Positions 25,737 to 36,980 of a DNA stretch of 64,000 nucleotides are shown here, piece by piece. Every line of letters starts with the position of its first letter. Positions within the stretch are counted from its first letter, which is position 1. This DNA is from Nageia nagi (lineage: Eukaryota; Pinophyta). Below the pieces are notes generated by a model that saw nothing but the letters and a program-made list of their open reading frames with translations, made no database searches and had not been told where the DNA came from. The stretch is from assembly GCA_050084985.1 (NCBI GenBank), contig JBITNC010000001.1, positions 113,770,001 through 113,834,000 on the forward strand. The letters are read 5' to 3'. The position numbers were made by a program, and so were the translations under genes.

Positions 25737-26862
25737 TTGCATGATCTTAAAATTCTTGTTCGGTGTAGACCTATGTCCACAATGGCTCTAGAAAGGCCAA
25801 GGGGTTGGCAAAGGGTGAACCATAAGGATGATATCCTCATGCGATGTGGTTTGAATGATCTATCCATTGCTAGTCACATCCATCAAGACCTCCTACTTCT
25901 CATAGCTTTAGATGAGAGATGGGACTAGGATATAAACTCATTCCACCTAATCCCAAGAGAAATGAGTGTGACATTATTGGATGTATACAAGATTTGGGTG
26001 ATTTTTATCTAGGGTCAGCTTGTACACCAAGCTGAAATTTTAGATAATAACAAGAGATAGTAGCTCTCATTATGATTAACAAGGGAAGAGGATCATGATT
26101 GGGAGAATAGTAATTCCCACCTTATTAAGGCATGCATATTTGCCTCCATAGGTTGACACTTAAGGTTACTCATTACCTCCATCATTGGAAATTATTTATG
26201 TCCAGATAAGAGCATTTTTTCATTCCTACTTGGGTTGGTTTATATGGTTCAGGATATATGTGCTCAAAGTACATAATTTTCATGGGAAACATTGGTTTTA
26301 GTCCAGCTTTATAGGGATCTCTATAATTTTGTGAGTGTTGATAAGTTCAACATCACAATAGCCTACATAGGTCTCCTTCAGATATGGGCATATGAGAATG
26401 GACTATGGGATTACAAAAGGAGAGGTATAATCCCTCAAATATTGTATTGAATTACTTGGATTCTTGAGCATGTGGGTATAGGTACTCGTATGCACTAGAG
26501 GCAAGGAGGAGATAGATAGATGCACTTTGACCTAAGGATGTGATTTGGGTGTCATATGCTAATTTTGTTTGGGATGATGATGCCCATCAGCTTACTTGGG
26601 TGAGGAAACCTTACTTCCTTTAGACTTAGAGGAAGTTGGTGGATCCATACTTACCTTAGTGAGTGTTACAATATTTTGGGACTCTATAAAGTATTCCTCA
26701 TTCCCCTATTTATTATCATTGGTATAAGATAGAGAGGGATGCTCCATCAGGAGTGAAGATTATATCGAGTTGGGTGGTCACCTAGGAGGATCCCAAGATA
26801 TTAGACCTAGCTACAAATGTCTCTATGGAACTTATCACTACGAGGGGGTTTATCGCATGAGG
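25737..26862 (+). pseudogene. Plant mobile domain (PMD) gene, first exon, decayed
   Basis: Plus-strand text follows the plant mobile domain through its length: RCGLNDLSIASHIHQDLLLL, then ALDERWD, NSFHLIPREMSVTLLDVYKI, further on FSWETLVLVQLYRDL, and ITIAYIGLLQIWAYEN near 26360-26400. The domain occurs in MAIN-type plant nuclear proteins and in transposon-borne relatives (Mutator and gypsy types). Stops after ALDERWD and in the VIFI/GQLV region, plus frameshifts, show decay. A GTAAGT at 26863 is a good candidate donor for the first intron. The upstream start is unclear; the frame is readable from about 25760. Confidence 0.7.
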
Positions 26863-27082
26863 GTAAGTGCAAGAAGATGATTACCACTTTTGGCCAAAAA
26901 GTCAAAGTGTTTTCCTTGATGTTTAGGTTTGCTTATACTTGATCTCAAAATTTGAAGCACTTAGAGTCCGATTCTTGAAAAATGTCACTATGTAATTCTC
27001 AAAGTCTAGTTTTTAAATATGGAATTTATTTCAATTCCTAGATTATATAAATTAATATTTGGTATGCATGTTTAAAAGCCAT

Positions 27083-27785
27083 TATTTAAAAAATACAGTT
27101 TTAAGACCATAACCTCATTGTATTCGACAAGCATAATTGGACCTAAATTAAAATATATTTTAAAATCCTTTTGGGTAAATATACCTAAGACACTAGATAT
27201 TGTGGAGGATATTTTGTTGTAATTTTTTCATGAATATTTTATTTTTTATAAATTTTTTGTTTACCATGTTATCATTTCAAAAATTGCTTATGTCTTGCAA
27301 GCATAATTTGATTTAAATTTATCATTTTTAAATTTTTTTTATCTTATGAAGAATTGTATGCAAATTGTGCACATATATTATTTTTTCACAATTCTGAAAG
27401 AATAAAAAGTTATTAAACAAATACAAAACCCACTATTTAAAAAATACAATTTTAGGACCATACCCATCATGTCCATCAAGCATAATTACACCTAAATTAA
27501 AATATTTTTTAAAATACTTTTGGTTAAAGATGCCTAAGACACTAAATATTGTGGAGGATATTTTTTTATATTTTTTTCAAGAATATTTTATTTTTTTATT
27601 AATTTTTTATGGTTCATGATTATCCTTTTAAAAAATGCTCATGTTCAATAATCATAATTTGAATAAAACTTATCATTTTTAATTTATTTTTATTTAAATT
27701 ATAAAGAATTTTATGTAGATTGTGCACATATATTATTTTTTTATAATTCCAAAAAAATAAAAAATTTATTAAACAAATACAAAAA
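27083..27785 (+). repeat. Tandem duplication, about 351 bp, inside putative PMD intron
   Basis: The segment beginning TATTTAAAAAATACA at 27083 recurs at 27434 and continues in parallel, including GTGGAGGATATTTT at about 27203 and 27551, to about 27780. The copies have diverged and are very AT-rich. It sits between the candidate donor at 26863 and the next coding-like stretch near 27800. Confidence 0.8.
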
Positions 27786-27799
27786 CCTAGGACTTCATA

Positions 27800-28254
27800 A
27801 GACTTCCTCCAAAGTGGGACTCATGTTCTTATACTTACCCATGATGGGATACTATGCATATAATCCCATTAGATATGGATGACGATGACGATGAGGAGAA
27901 TATGGAAACAAATTTGGAGGGGTATTTGAATGAATACCCACAACAAGTTAACAACCCACGTACGACATTCCTATGCAAGGAGCACTAGGACTAGCATCCA
28001 ATTTGGCATCCCTAGTTGAGGTAATGCCACTAGTGGCAGTAGGTAAACATACTTACTCATTTGTTACCTTTTTGTATATGGTTTACAATATTAAGAAAAT
28101 TTACATGTGATGGTTTCTTATTTACAAGAGAGAGTGCTACATAGATTACATCACCACAAGTTGACATTGAGAGGATCAAGCTTCTCAAGGCACATTTACC
28201 CAGCTTACAGGCTACTATATCAGCTAGGCATGCATAGATTGCATCCATGGAGCA
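27800..28254 (+). pseudogene. PMD gene, middle exons, interrupted at 28254
   Basis: After the AT-rich intron the text becomes coding-like: an acidic run MDDDDDEENMETNLEGYLNE (about 27870-27935). A candidate donor GTAAAC lies at 28043 and a candidate acceptor TTTACAAG at 28131-28138. The next exon is leucine-rich with heptad spacing (VDIERIKLLKAHLPSLQATI), likely a coiled coil. It is cut at 28254 by the Tat element. The rest lies at 36707-36980. In-frame TAG codons near 28143 and 28236 show decay. Confidence 0.55.
28250..28254. repeat. Left target-site duplication of Tat element (decayed)
   Basis: GAGCA lies directly before the LTR. The right flank at 36702-36706 reads AAGTA, which differs by two transitions. 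Removing one copy joins the flanking exon in frame, which supports it as the duplication. Confidence 0.65.
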
Positions 28255-28879
28255 TGTAGATGCCTAAAAATGAATTATTATTATTTAAATAATTCATTTT
28301 ATAGCATCAAGGATATTTATTGTAAAAATAAGTTAAAATAATACCCAAGTCAATGTAATGGACCATGTACAATGTAAGAAGGGGTCACATATCTAAAAGA
28401 CTCCTCAAATGATGTAATGTGCAATGATCCCAAGAATTCAAGAAGACAAGGACATTACTATATAAAGACATCAAAGGTAACACAAATGTTATTATGCAAG
28501 GGCATCAAAGATTCTAGAGAGAATTTAACAAATGCAACACCACTTTATCTTACTAGTAATGGTGTTTTGTAATACCACCTCTACATAGATCTGTTAAACC
28601 CTTCATTTTTCTCTTATGTGCTCTTTTGTTCTATTCATAATATTTCTTATTCCATGAAGTCATCAATGTAGCACTTATGGTTCATTGGCATGTGCATATA
28701 AATGAATGCATGTTCGTGTTTTATGAATGGATTGCTTTATGTGATGCTTATTCAATTATGATGAAGGTACATTAATTATCATTATTTATTGTTGCCATAT
28801 TTATAATATATGCTTAAATAAAATATTGTAGAAAAATACTACATCAATTATATATTTTATGCATTATTTGAGGTCTACA
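28255..28879 (+). repeat. 5' LTR of Tat element
   Basis: It runs from TGTAGATGCC to GAGGTCTACA, 625 bp, and pairs with 36067-36701. The ATTTAAATAATTCATTTTATAG string near the start is in both copies. TATATAAAG near 28460 is a possible TATA box. Confidence 0.93.
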
Positions 28880-28895
28880 TTTTGGTGAACCCATC
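28880..28895 (+). promoter_or_regulatory. Primer-binding-site candidate
   Basis: TTTTGGTGAACCCATC directly follows the 5' LTR. TGGTGAACC recurs at the same place in the elements whose 5' LTRs end at 8428 and 52523. I could not assign the tRNA. Confidence 0.6.
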
Positions 28896-29189
28896 TTTTT
28901 GATTTATCTTGCCCTCTCAATGAGAATTTTGTAAAGGATCTATGCCATCAATGATGTTTATAGCTATTTCTAGGCTATCAATAGCAAAAAAATGGAACAA
29001 ATAGGATAAATGGTGCAAATGTTGAAAGAACTAAATAAAAACTATGATGGATTACAGTAATGATTTGATTCTCTTACTGCTTCCAATGGATCAACCATAT
29101 CTGGTCCAACCCTCCAGGTTGGATCAACTTCTATCACACCATAGTAAAGTATAGATGAATATGATGGTGTCTTCACCTCACCCTTATCT

Positions 29190-30151
29190 AAGGATATTTG
29201 TAATTTTCCTCTACCAGTTGAGCATAAGGCCCCCATGTTCAAGATGTTTAATGGTGAATAAGACTCAAAATAACATCTTATCATCTTTCAAGAGGAGTAC
29301 TTGTTGAAATTAAGGTCAGAGGAGAAGTTCATGGAAAAGTTCTTCCCAAGGATTTTGAAAGGTTATGCAAGTTTATGGTTCTATAATTTTCTTGGTGGAT
29401 CAATTGATTCTTTCAAGTCATTGGTTAAGGTATCATGGGCCAATATAAGCACAACATCAAAGAGCAAAGCAGTGTTACAAAATTATGCATAATGAGGTAA
29501 GGGGGTAATGAAACCCTAAAGAAATACATCCCACAATTTGAAAAGCTATGGTAATTTATTCAAACCAAATTAGATAAGAATGAAATTTGTACTATCTTTC
29601 AAGATTCTATTGTACTTGTTCTTAATTTATATGCTCCTAGTAATAAAAATGTTGGTTTTGGAGTATTAGTTCAAGAATTATTTTAAAAAGATAAAGTGTT
29701 GCTTGCATTGTGTGAACTCAAATATGCACCTAACCCTTTCAATAAAGATAATTGGGGAACATATGCCAAGGAAGAATAGAAAACTATACATATGGCTGAT
29801 AAACTTGCTTCTCCTCCAAAATTGCAAAAATCAACCACTACAAAAGATTTCACATATACATTACCAATTCAGCCAAGGTTTATTATGAGGGATCTCATGA
29901 AAAAAGGATTATTACAACCTATGGATATATCTACACAAGATGATAATATTCCCATGGGAAGATTCGATACTTATTGCAAATATCATCAAAGAAAGGGACA
30001 TGCTACAATTTTTTGTAAGTCATTAGAGGCAGTTATATTAGATCTTATTACTCAAGGAAAATATCAAATTGATGACACTGCTTCAAAACCAAGCCATAAA
30101 GTTAATATTATTATAGTTGAAAAGGAGGTTTGTGCTAGATTGAGAAGATGA
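29190..30151 (+). pseudogene. Tat element gag
   Basis: Recognisable pieces in order: HKAPMFKMFNGE (about 29222), LLKLRSEEKFMEKFFPRILK then GYASLWFYNFLGGSIDSF (29300-29420), and, after frame breaks, a C-terminal zinc motif in FDTYCKYHQRKGHATIFC (29965-30018). It then continues into KSLEAVILDLITQGK. This is the standard Tat gag arrangement, with nucleocapsid RNA binding at the C-terminal side. A frameshift or stop separates the core (ends 29492) from the zinc part. Confidence 0.85.
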
Positions 30152-30800
30152 AATCCACACCATATTCCAAATCTGGTTACTATAAAACAAGTAAGTGTCC
30201 TACATAATCCAAAAACATATAACATGATTGAACAGTTAAAAAATACACCTACCAAAATTGGCTTGTATTATCTCATTTCTATATCTGCAACACATAGAGA
30301 GATCCTATATGATTCATTCAAAAAGGAAACTTTCCCTACAAATATGTCATCCATCATGTTTTCTAAGAAGCTTAGGGCTATACAAGAATGTGATGCTATT
30401 TCCTTTTATAAATCTGAAAAACTCAATAAGGAAATACTTGATGAATGTCTAACTCTATACATTACACCTTTGATTTATGTTGGGAAATTAAAAAGATAAT
30501 GGTAGATAATGGATCAACTATGAATGTATGTTCCCATCACTTTTTGATTCAATTGTAATAAAAAGGTATAGAGATTCCTCCATTAGAAGGAGCTACATTT
30601 AGGATTAGAGCTTAGGATAGTTCATCTAAAAAACTAGTGGGGATAGCTACAATCATGATAACTATAGGAGTAAGGATGATAGCTGCTAAATTCCAAGTAG
30701 TGAATTCAAATTTATCCTATAATTTGCTTTTGGGAAGGCCTTGGCTTCATGACATGGATGCATTCCCTTCCACATTGCATAGATAATTGAAATTTGAATT
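30152..30800 (+). pseudogene. Tat element protease region
   Basis: A leader segment LYYLISISATHREIL (30264-30310) precedes the aspartic protease. The active-site-like string is IMVDNGSTMNVC at 30498-30533, where the usual D-S/T-G or D-G-G-S form is altered to D-N-G-S. The flap and C-terminal part end in NLLLGRPWLHDMDAFPSTLH (about 30720-30780), a hallmark of plant gypsy proteases. Stops interrupt it at 30559 and elsewhere. The enzyme normally cuts the Gag-Pol polyprotein. Confidence 0.8.
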
Positions 30801-31699
30801 TTAGGGTGAGTTGCATATAGTACTTGGAGCTCCTGAGCCTTATGCATTATGTAATGTAGTAGATTTTGATGACCTTACAATGATAGCTCCAAGATATGAA
30901 ATTGAGTCCTTAGAATCTTCCAAACCAAGGGAAAATATTGAAAAACATGTTCAAATTATGAAGATAGGGATGGGATTGTACAATATTGAAGTTGTAGACT
31001 TATTTACATCTATTAAATACTTGGGATGACCTAAAATTATTTCTATTGAGGGCCATAAATGACATGTGATCCTCCCTGAAGGCCATTAGTGGCATGGAAA
31101 TGATGAATATGGAGAAAGTTATTATTCTATTACATTAGTCACACCTACCCAAACTCCTCCAACACAAGCTCCATCATTTTCTAAAATAGGTAAACTCTTT
31201 CCATATTTTTTTGTTTATAAATACATGGTACAAAATTACAAATACAAAGGAGGAGGCTTAAGTAGAAATGAATAAAGAATGCTAGCTTTTCCTGATAACT
31301 CTAAAAATAAAATGAACAAAATAGGATTAAGTAGTGAAAGAAGTGCAAAAAAAATATGGGGACCAATAAAATTTGTTAAAGAGTGTAATTTGATTTATTT
31401 GTTTGATGATATTGATGAAAATCTATGTATTGATGATACTCTTCCACCTAAATTTGATTGCTTTACTATTGATGATGATATTCTTGAATACTTGGGGGCA
31501 CATTCAGAGTTTTCCAAATCTAATGACAAAAGAAATACAAGGTATGTGCTCAATGAATATGCATATTTTGGTTAATAGATAAATTTTAATTAAGTTTTTC
31601 AAGTTCATCCCATGGATGGTGATGATACTGATATATACAAATTAGAGGAGTTACCTTGTTTGTCACAAAAGAAATAAGAGCTTACATTTCCAATAGAGG

Positions 31700-32592
31700 A
31701 TTTCATGAACATAAATATGGGAACCACAGATGAGAAAAAATTACTACAAATTAGAGCATCTATACCTCCCTTGCAACAAGAAAGGTACAAGAATAAGCTT
31801 ATTGAACATCATAAGAATTTTGGTTGGTCTTACATTGATATGCCTAGTTTAGATCCTTCCTTTGTTATGTACAATTTTCTATTAAAAAAGGATGCTAAGC
31901 CAATTAAGCAAAAGCCATGAAAAATGCATCCCTCTAAGGCATTGTTAGTTAAGAAAGAAATTGAGAAATATTTGAATGTTGTATTTATTAAGCCTATTGA
32001 TAATTTTGAGTGGATGGCTAATATTATCCTTGTCTCCAAGCCAACAAGTGAAATTTGGGTATGTACTAATTTTAAAGATATTAATAATGCATGTCCTAAG
32101 GATGATTTTCCATTACCAAATATTAACATGATTGTGGATAGTATAGCTGGTCATGATACATTATCTTTTATAAATGGATTTTTTGGTTATAATCAAATAT
32201 TGATCAATCCAACTGACCAACATAAAATAGCTTTTAGTAGTCCATGGGGTAATATTTGTTGGAAGGTTATGCCTTTTGGGCTCAAAAATGTAGGGGATAC
32301 CTATCAAAGGGGTATGGTCACCATGTTCCTTGAACATATTCACAATGTGGTTGAGGTATATATTCATGACATCTTGGTTAAATCAAAGCAAGGCCAGGAT
32401 CACATACAAGCACTTGAGGAAGTATTTAACATATTGAAAAGGTACAAACTTAGAATCAAACCTCAAAAGTGTACATTTGGAGTTACTTCAAGAAAAATTT
32501 TAGGATTTTTTATTTCTAAAATAGGAATAGAGGTAGATCCTAAGAAAATCAAAGCAATAATTAGTATGTGTCCACCAAGAAATTTGAAATAA
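31700..32592 (+). pseudogene. Tat element reverse transcriptase
   Basis: This includes the longest clean frame in the window (31924-32592, 222 codons). It contains CTNFKDINNACPKDDFPLPN, then FINGFFGYNQ (motif A), FSSPWGNICWKVMPFGLKN, EVYIHDILVKSK (motif C), and KPQKCTFGVTSRKILGF. Motif A has Asn (32173-32175) where the catalytic Asp is expected. The YxDD motif reads Y-I-H-D, with His (32365-32367) for the first Asp. The frame therefore looks well kept, but the enzyme would be dead. It is preceded by a stop at 31918. Confidence 0.93.
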
Positions 32593-33130
32593 TTGAGGAG
32601 TCTTCAAGGAAAACTCAATTCAATTATAAGGTTTATTTCACATCTTGGGGATAAGTGTAGGCCATTTACTCATCTCTTAAATAAGGATGTAAACTTTGTA
32701 TGGGATGATAAACATCAAAAAGCTTTTGAGGACATTAAATAATATTTTTTTAAATCCACCAATCTTAGTTCCCATGGACTTCATGAAGGATGCCTATTTG
32801 TATATCTTAGCTATATTGTATGCGCTAGAGGCAATGCTTTGTCAAAAAGATTCAAAAAATAAAGAGAGGTCTATCTATTATCTTAGCAAGATGTTGATAG
32901 ATTATGAAACTAGATATACCCCAATGGAAAAGCTTTGCTATGGTATTGTATTTGATACTAAAAACTTGAGGCATTATCTATTATACTACACCATATTTGT
33001 TGTTAGTCTTGTTAATCCATTGAAATATCTTATGTCTAAACAATATTTGTTAGGAAGAGTAACAAAATGGCTAATATTATTGCAAGAATTTGATATCAAC
33101 TTGGTAAAGCAGAAGTTAGTTAAAGGATAG
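32593..33130 (+). pseudogene. Tat element RNase H and connection region
   Basis: A stop at 32590 and a frameshift separate it from the polymerase. The thumb/connection text (LRSLQGKLNSIIRFISHLGD) leads into the RNase H: ILVPMDFMKDAYLYILAILY, then RSIYYLSKMLIDYETRYTPM and KLCYGIVFDTKNLRHYLLYY. These match the gypsy RNase H order. The enzyme degrades RNA in the RNA-DNA hybrid made during replication. Confidence 0.88.
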
Positions 33131-33299
33131 GCTAGTGCAAATTTGATAGTTGAATTTCCTTAGAATGAAGAGTTAGTAGTGCAAGAAGAATTTCTAGATA
33201 AATATCAAGATGATCCACGATCCTAGTGGTGTGATGGTTTGATAAAAGGCCATCAGTGGCATGATTTTGATGAAATCTTCATACCTGATGAATACATGT

Positions 33300-33714
33300 G
33301 CCTCATAAAAGATGAGCCTACTATCTGGGTGTTATACTTATATGGTTCAAAATGTTCCTATGGGAAGGGGTAGGTATTATATGGGTATATCCTACAAATT
33401 AGGTAATCCCTATGGCCTACAAACTTGGTTTTGAGTGTACAAATAATATGGCTGAATATGAGGCATTATTATTAGGATTGAAAGCTATTGTTATGTTAAA
33501 ACTTAAGAACATAGAGATATATGGGGATTCACAACTTGTAATCAACCAAATACAAGATATTTTTTATATAAAATATGAAAAGTTAAAACCCTATAAATTA
33601 TTATTTGATGATTTATTAGATCAATTTGATAGATATGCTATTATAAATATCCCAAGGACTAATAATAGGTATGTAGATGCCATGGCAAGTGTAGCTTCTC
33701 TTGTGTTAATTTAA
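33300..33714 (+). pseudogene. Second (additional) RNase H of Tat type
   Basis: A second RNase H follows the first: GFECTNNMAEYEALLLGLKA with the catalytic Glu after MA, then IEIYGDSQLVINQIQDIF with the Asp of GDS, and NNRYVDAMASVASLVLI with the Asp near the end. This archaeal-like additional RNase H is known from Tat-lineage elements and supports the lineage call. Its upstream strand (about 33300-33411) is out of frame. Confidence 0.88.
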
Positions 33715-33959
33715 ATTAAAGATGAGGAGAATATTTTGATAATTTGTAAGTTAAACTCTCCTTATTATATTGAGGGTATGCATGAAATTCAAGCCTATTT
33801 GATTACAAAGGAGAATGAATTTCAAAATTGGTATTTGGATATCTATAACTACTTGAAGAATCAAGTAGTTCTTGACAATTTTGATCAAAATGAAAAAGTG
33901 ATATTGAAGAGAACCACCATAACGTATGTCATAATTGGTGATAGAAGGTCATTTCATGG

Positions 33960-34940
33960 TGTTTTATTGCATTTTTAACTCAACATGAGATATTTACTAC
34001 ACTAGAACAAGTTCATGACAATTTGTGTGGTGGACATTTTCATGCCAAAGCTTTGTATACAAAAATTTTGAGAATTGGATATTATTGGCCTACTATGGAA
34101 GAAAATTGCAAGACTCATGTAAAAATTTGATTACAATGTCAAAAACATGCCAATTTAGAAAATCAACCTACCCAAGAGTTGCACTCAATTATTTCACCTT
34201 GGCCATTTGCTATGTGGGGTATTCATTTGATTGGCATTATTAATCCTCATTCATCTAAAGGGCATAAATTTATCATCACAGCTACAAAATTTACTACTAA
34301 ATGGGTAGAAGCCATTCCTATGAAGTTAGTTACTTAATATAAGATTATTGCTTTCATTGTTGAGAACATCATTACCTGCTTTGGTGTGCCAAGGACATGG
34401 TCAACCTAAAGCAACCAATAAGACCATTAAAAGCATTCTATCAAAAACATGGGATAAGTATAAGAAGGATTGGCATGAACAACTTCCATATGCATTATGG
34501 GTATACAAGACTAATGTTAGGATAGCTAATGGGGTAAAACCTTTCTCATTGGTGTATGGAGATGAAGCTATTTTACCATTAGAATTGGAGATCCCATCAC
34601 TAAGAATCTCATTGTAAGGAGAAATTTCTAATGAAGAAGTAAGAAAAGCAAGGTTATAGTAGTTGGAATTGTTGGATGAAAAGAGAATCAAAGCCATTGA
34701 GCATTACAAGGTATATCATGTAAAACTTATGAGACCATTTGGGAAAAAGATAAAATCTAAAGAGTTTAACATGGGAGATCTAGTGTTGAAAGAGAATATC
34801 AACAAAACAATAGAAAATGATGAGGTAAAAGGCAAATTTGAACCCAATTGGTTGGGGCATATGTTGTTGTGGAAGTAATAGGACCAAGAGCATACAAGTT
34901 ATCATCCATGGATAGGAAAGAAGAATCTAAGACCTTCAAT
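33960..34940 (+). pseudogene. Tat element integrase with internal deletion
   Basis: Pieces in order: zinc region VHDNLCGGHFHAKALYTKIL and IGYYWPTMEENCKTHVK (33990-34128); core with GIHLIGIINPHSSKGHKFII and TKWVEAIPMKLV (34150-34335); then VENIITCFGVP ending at about 34389. The next readable text is GHGQPKATNKTIKSILSKTW. Compared with the copy at 9600-9740, the part with the second catalytic Asp is gone. The residue after GQP is Lys where Glu is usual. The C-terminal part KGKFEPNWLGH ends in a frameshift and continues as VVVEVIGPRAYKLSSMDRK. A clear loss-of-function remnant. Confidence 0.9.
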
Positions 34941-35179
34941 GCCACCCATCTCAAATGATTCTATGCATAGGAGAATTTGCTCTGTACCTTGTAGAACATC
35001 ACAAATATAGAGCAAGGTACCTAAATTATACTGTACATTTTTAGTTTTTCAAAATAGAGTATTGTACCCACATAGCTAATGATGTATATTACTATCTATA
35101 TGATGTTAGTTGTATGGAAAATGTCAAAAAAAATACTTTCCATGATATTATAATGTCTATGGATCATGGATATAAAATT

Positions 35180-35510
35180 CAAGATCATAAATGGCCAATG
35201 ATACAGCTAGTGAGAGTTCACTCACTTAAAAGCTAAAATGGCAATGTAACCATGAACAAGATGTTAACATTGGATCATCCCCAATGGACAATACAACTTA
35301 TTGTGTATCCATATAGTTTTTTCTTTGAACCATACAAAGCATAATATCTTTAGGTCATATACATAAAATGTATGACCATCGATGGCCAACGATATGGTTA
35401 GTGAGAGTTCACTCACTTAAAAGACAATCTGATGATGCAACTATAAGTAGATTGTTGACATTGGCTCATCTCTAATGGATGACATAACTCATTGTGCATC
35501 AATAATATTT
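35180..35510 (+). repeat. Direct duplication in 3' non-coding region of Tat element
   Basis: A block of roughly 150 bp containing TAGTGAGAGTTCACTCACTT occurs at about 35209 and again at about 35399, with similar sequence on both sides (ATGGCCAA before, TTGACATTGG-like after). It lies between integrase and polypurine tract, where Tat elements often carry tandem repeats. Confidence 0.75.
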
Positions 35511-36052
35511 TTATGCAGGGTATGACTAACACCTTTTTGTAGGTATCTACATCACAAATAATAGAAGAAAGTATAAAGAAACCTACACCATCAATGGTGT
35601 GCTTACTGTTCCTATGCTACTAATGGAGTATAAATCATTGAAAAGTAATCAGAACAAAAGATGACCTCCTTTGTTTCAAGGCATGGAAGTAAGTGCAACA
35701 AATTATTATGTATAAAACATAATGGAATGGTCAAATTCATGGTTGAATAGTGCAAGGGGAAAAAAGATATATTTCATTTCATATATTGGACATGGGACCA
35801 TAATACCACCTAATAGTAGATTTCCTTCTAGAATAAAGACATCACAATAGCTAGAGAGATGTAGTTCTTTAGATTTTTCTTTGGTTGCACCACTCAAGGA
35901 CCTTTCCTAAGGCATCCAATCCAAAATGGAGCAACAAGGGACCCTCACTATCAACATCAACTAATAGTGCAACAAAGAGTTCAAAGTTATCAAAACATTT
36001 CTTCTGAAATTCTTCTTTGGACATGTAATTTCATTACTTCAATCACACCTCC

Positions 36053-36066
36053 AAAGAGGGGGAAAA
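36053..36066 (+). promoter_or_regulatory. Polypurine tract of Tat element
   Basis: AAAGAGGGGGAAAA directly precedes the 3' LTR. Near-identical tracts precede the LTRs at 49100 and 23539 on the minus strand. Confidence 0.85.
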
Positions 36067-36701
36067 TGTAGACACCTAAAAATGAATTATTATTATTTAA
36101 ATAATTCATTTTATAGCATCAATAATATTTATTATAAACAGGATTAAAAGAGATACCCAAGGCAATGTAATCAATGTAATGGATCATTGTATAAAGTAAG
36201 AAGGGGTCAAATGTCTAAAAGACTTCTCAAATGATGTAATGTGCAATAATCCTAAGAATCTAAGAAGATAATTACATTGCTATATAAATACATAAAAGGC
36301 AACACAAAAGGTATCATGCAAGGGCATCAAAGATCCTAGAGAGAATTCAATAAATGCAATATCACTCTATACTATCAAAAATGTTATTTTGTAACACCAC
36401 CTCTGCATATATTTGTTAAACCCTTCATTTTTCTCTTCTATGATCGTTTTTTCTATTCATAATATTACTTATTCCATGAAGTCAGTGATGCAGTACTTAT
36501 GGCCTATTGGCAATGTGCATATGGATGAATGCATATTCATTTTTGATGAATGGATTGCTTTATGTGATGTTTATGCAATTACGATGAATGTACATTGATT
36601 ATCATTATTAATTGTGCCATATTTCTGATATATGCTTCAATAAAATATTGTAGAAAAATAGTGCATCAATTATATATTTTATTCATTATTTGAGGTCTAT
36701 A
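36067..36701 (+). repeat. 3' LTR of Tat element
   Basis: It starts TGTAGACACC and ends GAGGTCTATA (the final CA has changed to TA), 635 bp. It pairs with 28255-28879 with scattered substitutions and small indels. The flank AAGTA at 36702-36706 is the decayed target duplication. Confidence 0.93.
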
Positions 36702-36706
36702 AAGTA

Positions 36707-36980
36707 GTCTCTTAAGAGGCTACAAGAGAGGGTGGACATGCCTCCACCAAATGAGCAATGGTTGTTCATCAAAGGATTGATGGATAAGATAGACCACAAG
36801 GATCGAGAGATAATTATTTTTAACAAGAAATATGAGAGGGAAAATACTTTATTAATAGCCTACAAGATCAGTACTAATGATGTATTAGGTGGAGTCACCT
36901 TATCAAGATAGAATAGTGGGTCCAAGAGGACATCTAGGCCCTAGGCTACTAGTAGTGGTAGTAGTGTGCAGCAATAGTTT
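36707..36980 (+). pseudogene. PMD gene, 3' exon beyond the Tat insertion
   Basis: Open text SLKRLQERVDMPPPNEQWLF, then LMDKIDHKDREIIIFNKKYE, ending in TSSGSSVQQ and a stop near 36978. When the Tat element and one target copy are removed, this joins the exon ending at 28254 without a frame change, and the heptad pattern runs across the join. It is probably a coiled-coil C-terminus. Two earlier TAG codons (near 36910 and 36943) show decay. Confidence 0.6.

Larger units (their letters stand above)
28255..36701 (+). mobile_element. Tat-type Ty3/gypsy LTR retrotransposon, inactive
   Basis: A full-length element of 8447 bp: 5' LTR, primer-site-like TGGTGAACC, gag, protease, reverse transcriptase, RNase H, a second RNase H, integrase, polypurine tract and 3' LTR, all in one orientation. 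The second RNase H between the polymerase and the integrase is a mark of the Tat lineage. Coding frames are broken many times, two catalytic Asp of the polymerase are changed, and part of the integrase core is deleted, so it cannot move by itself. It interrupts the plant mobile domain gene. Confidence 0.93.
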
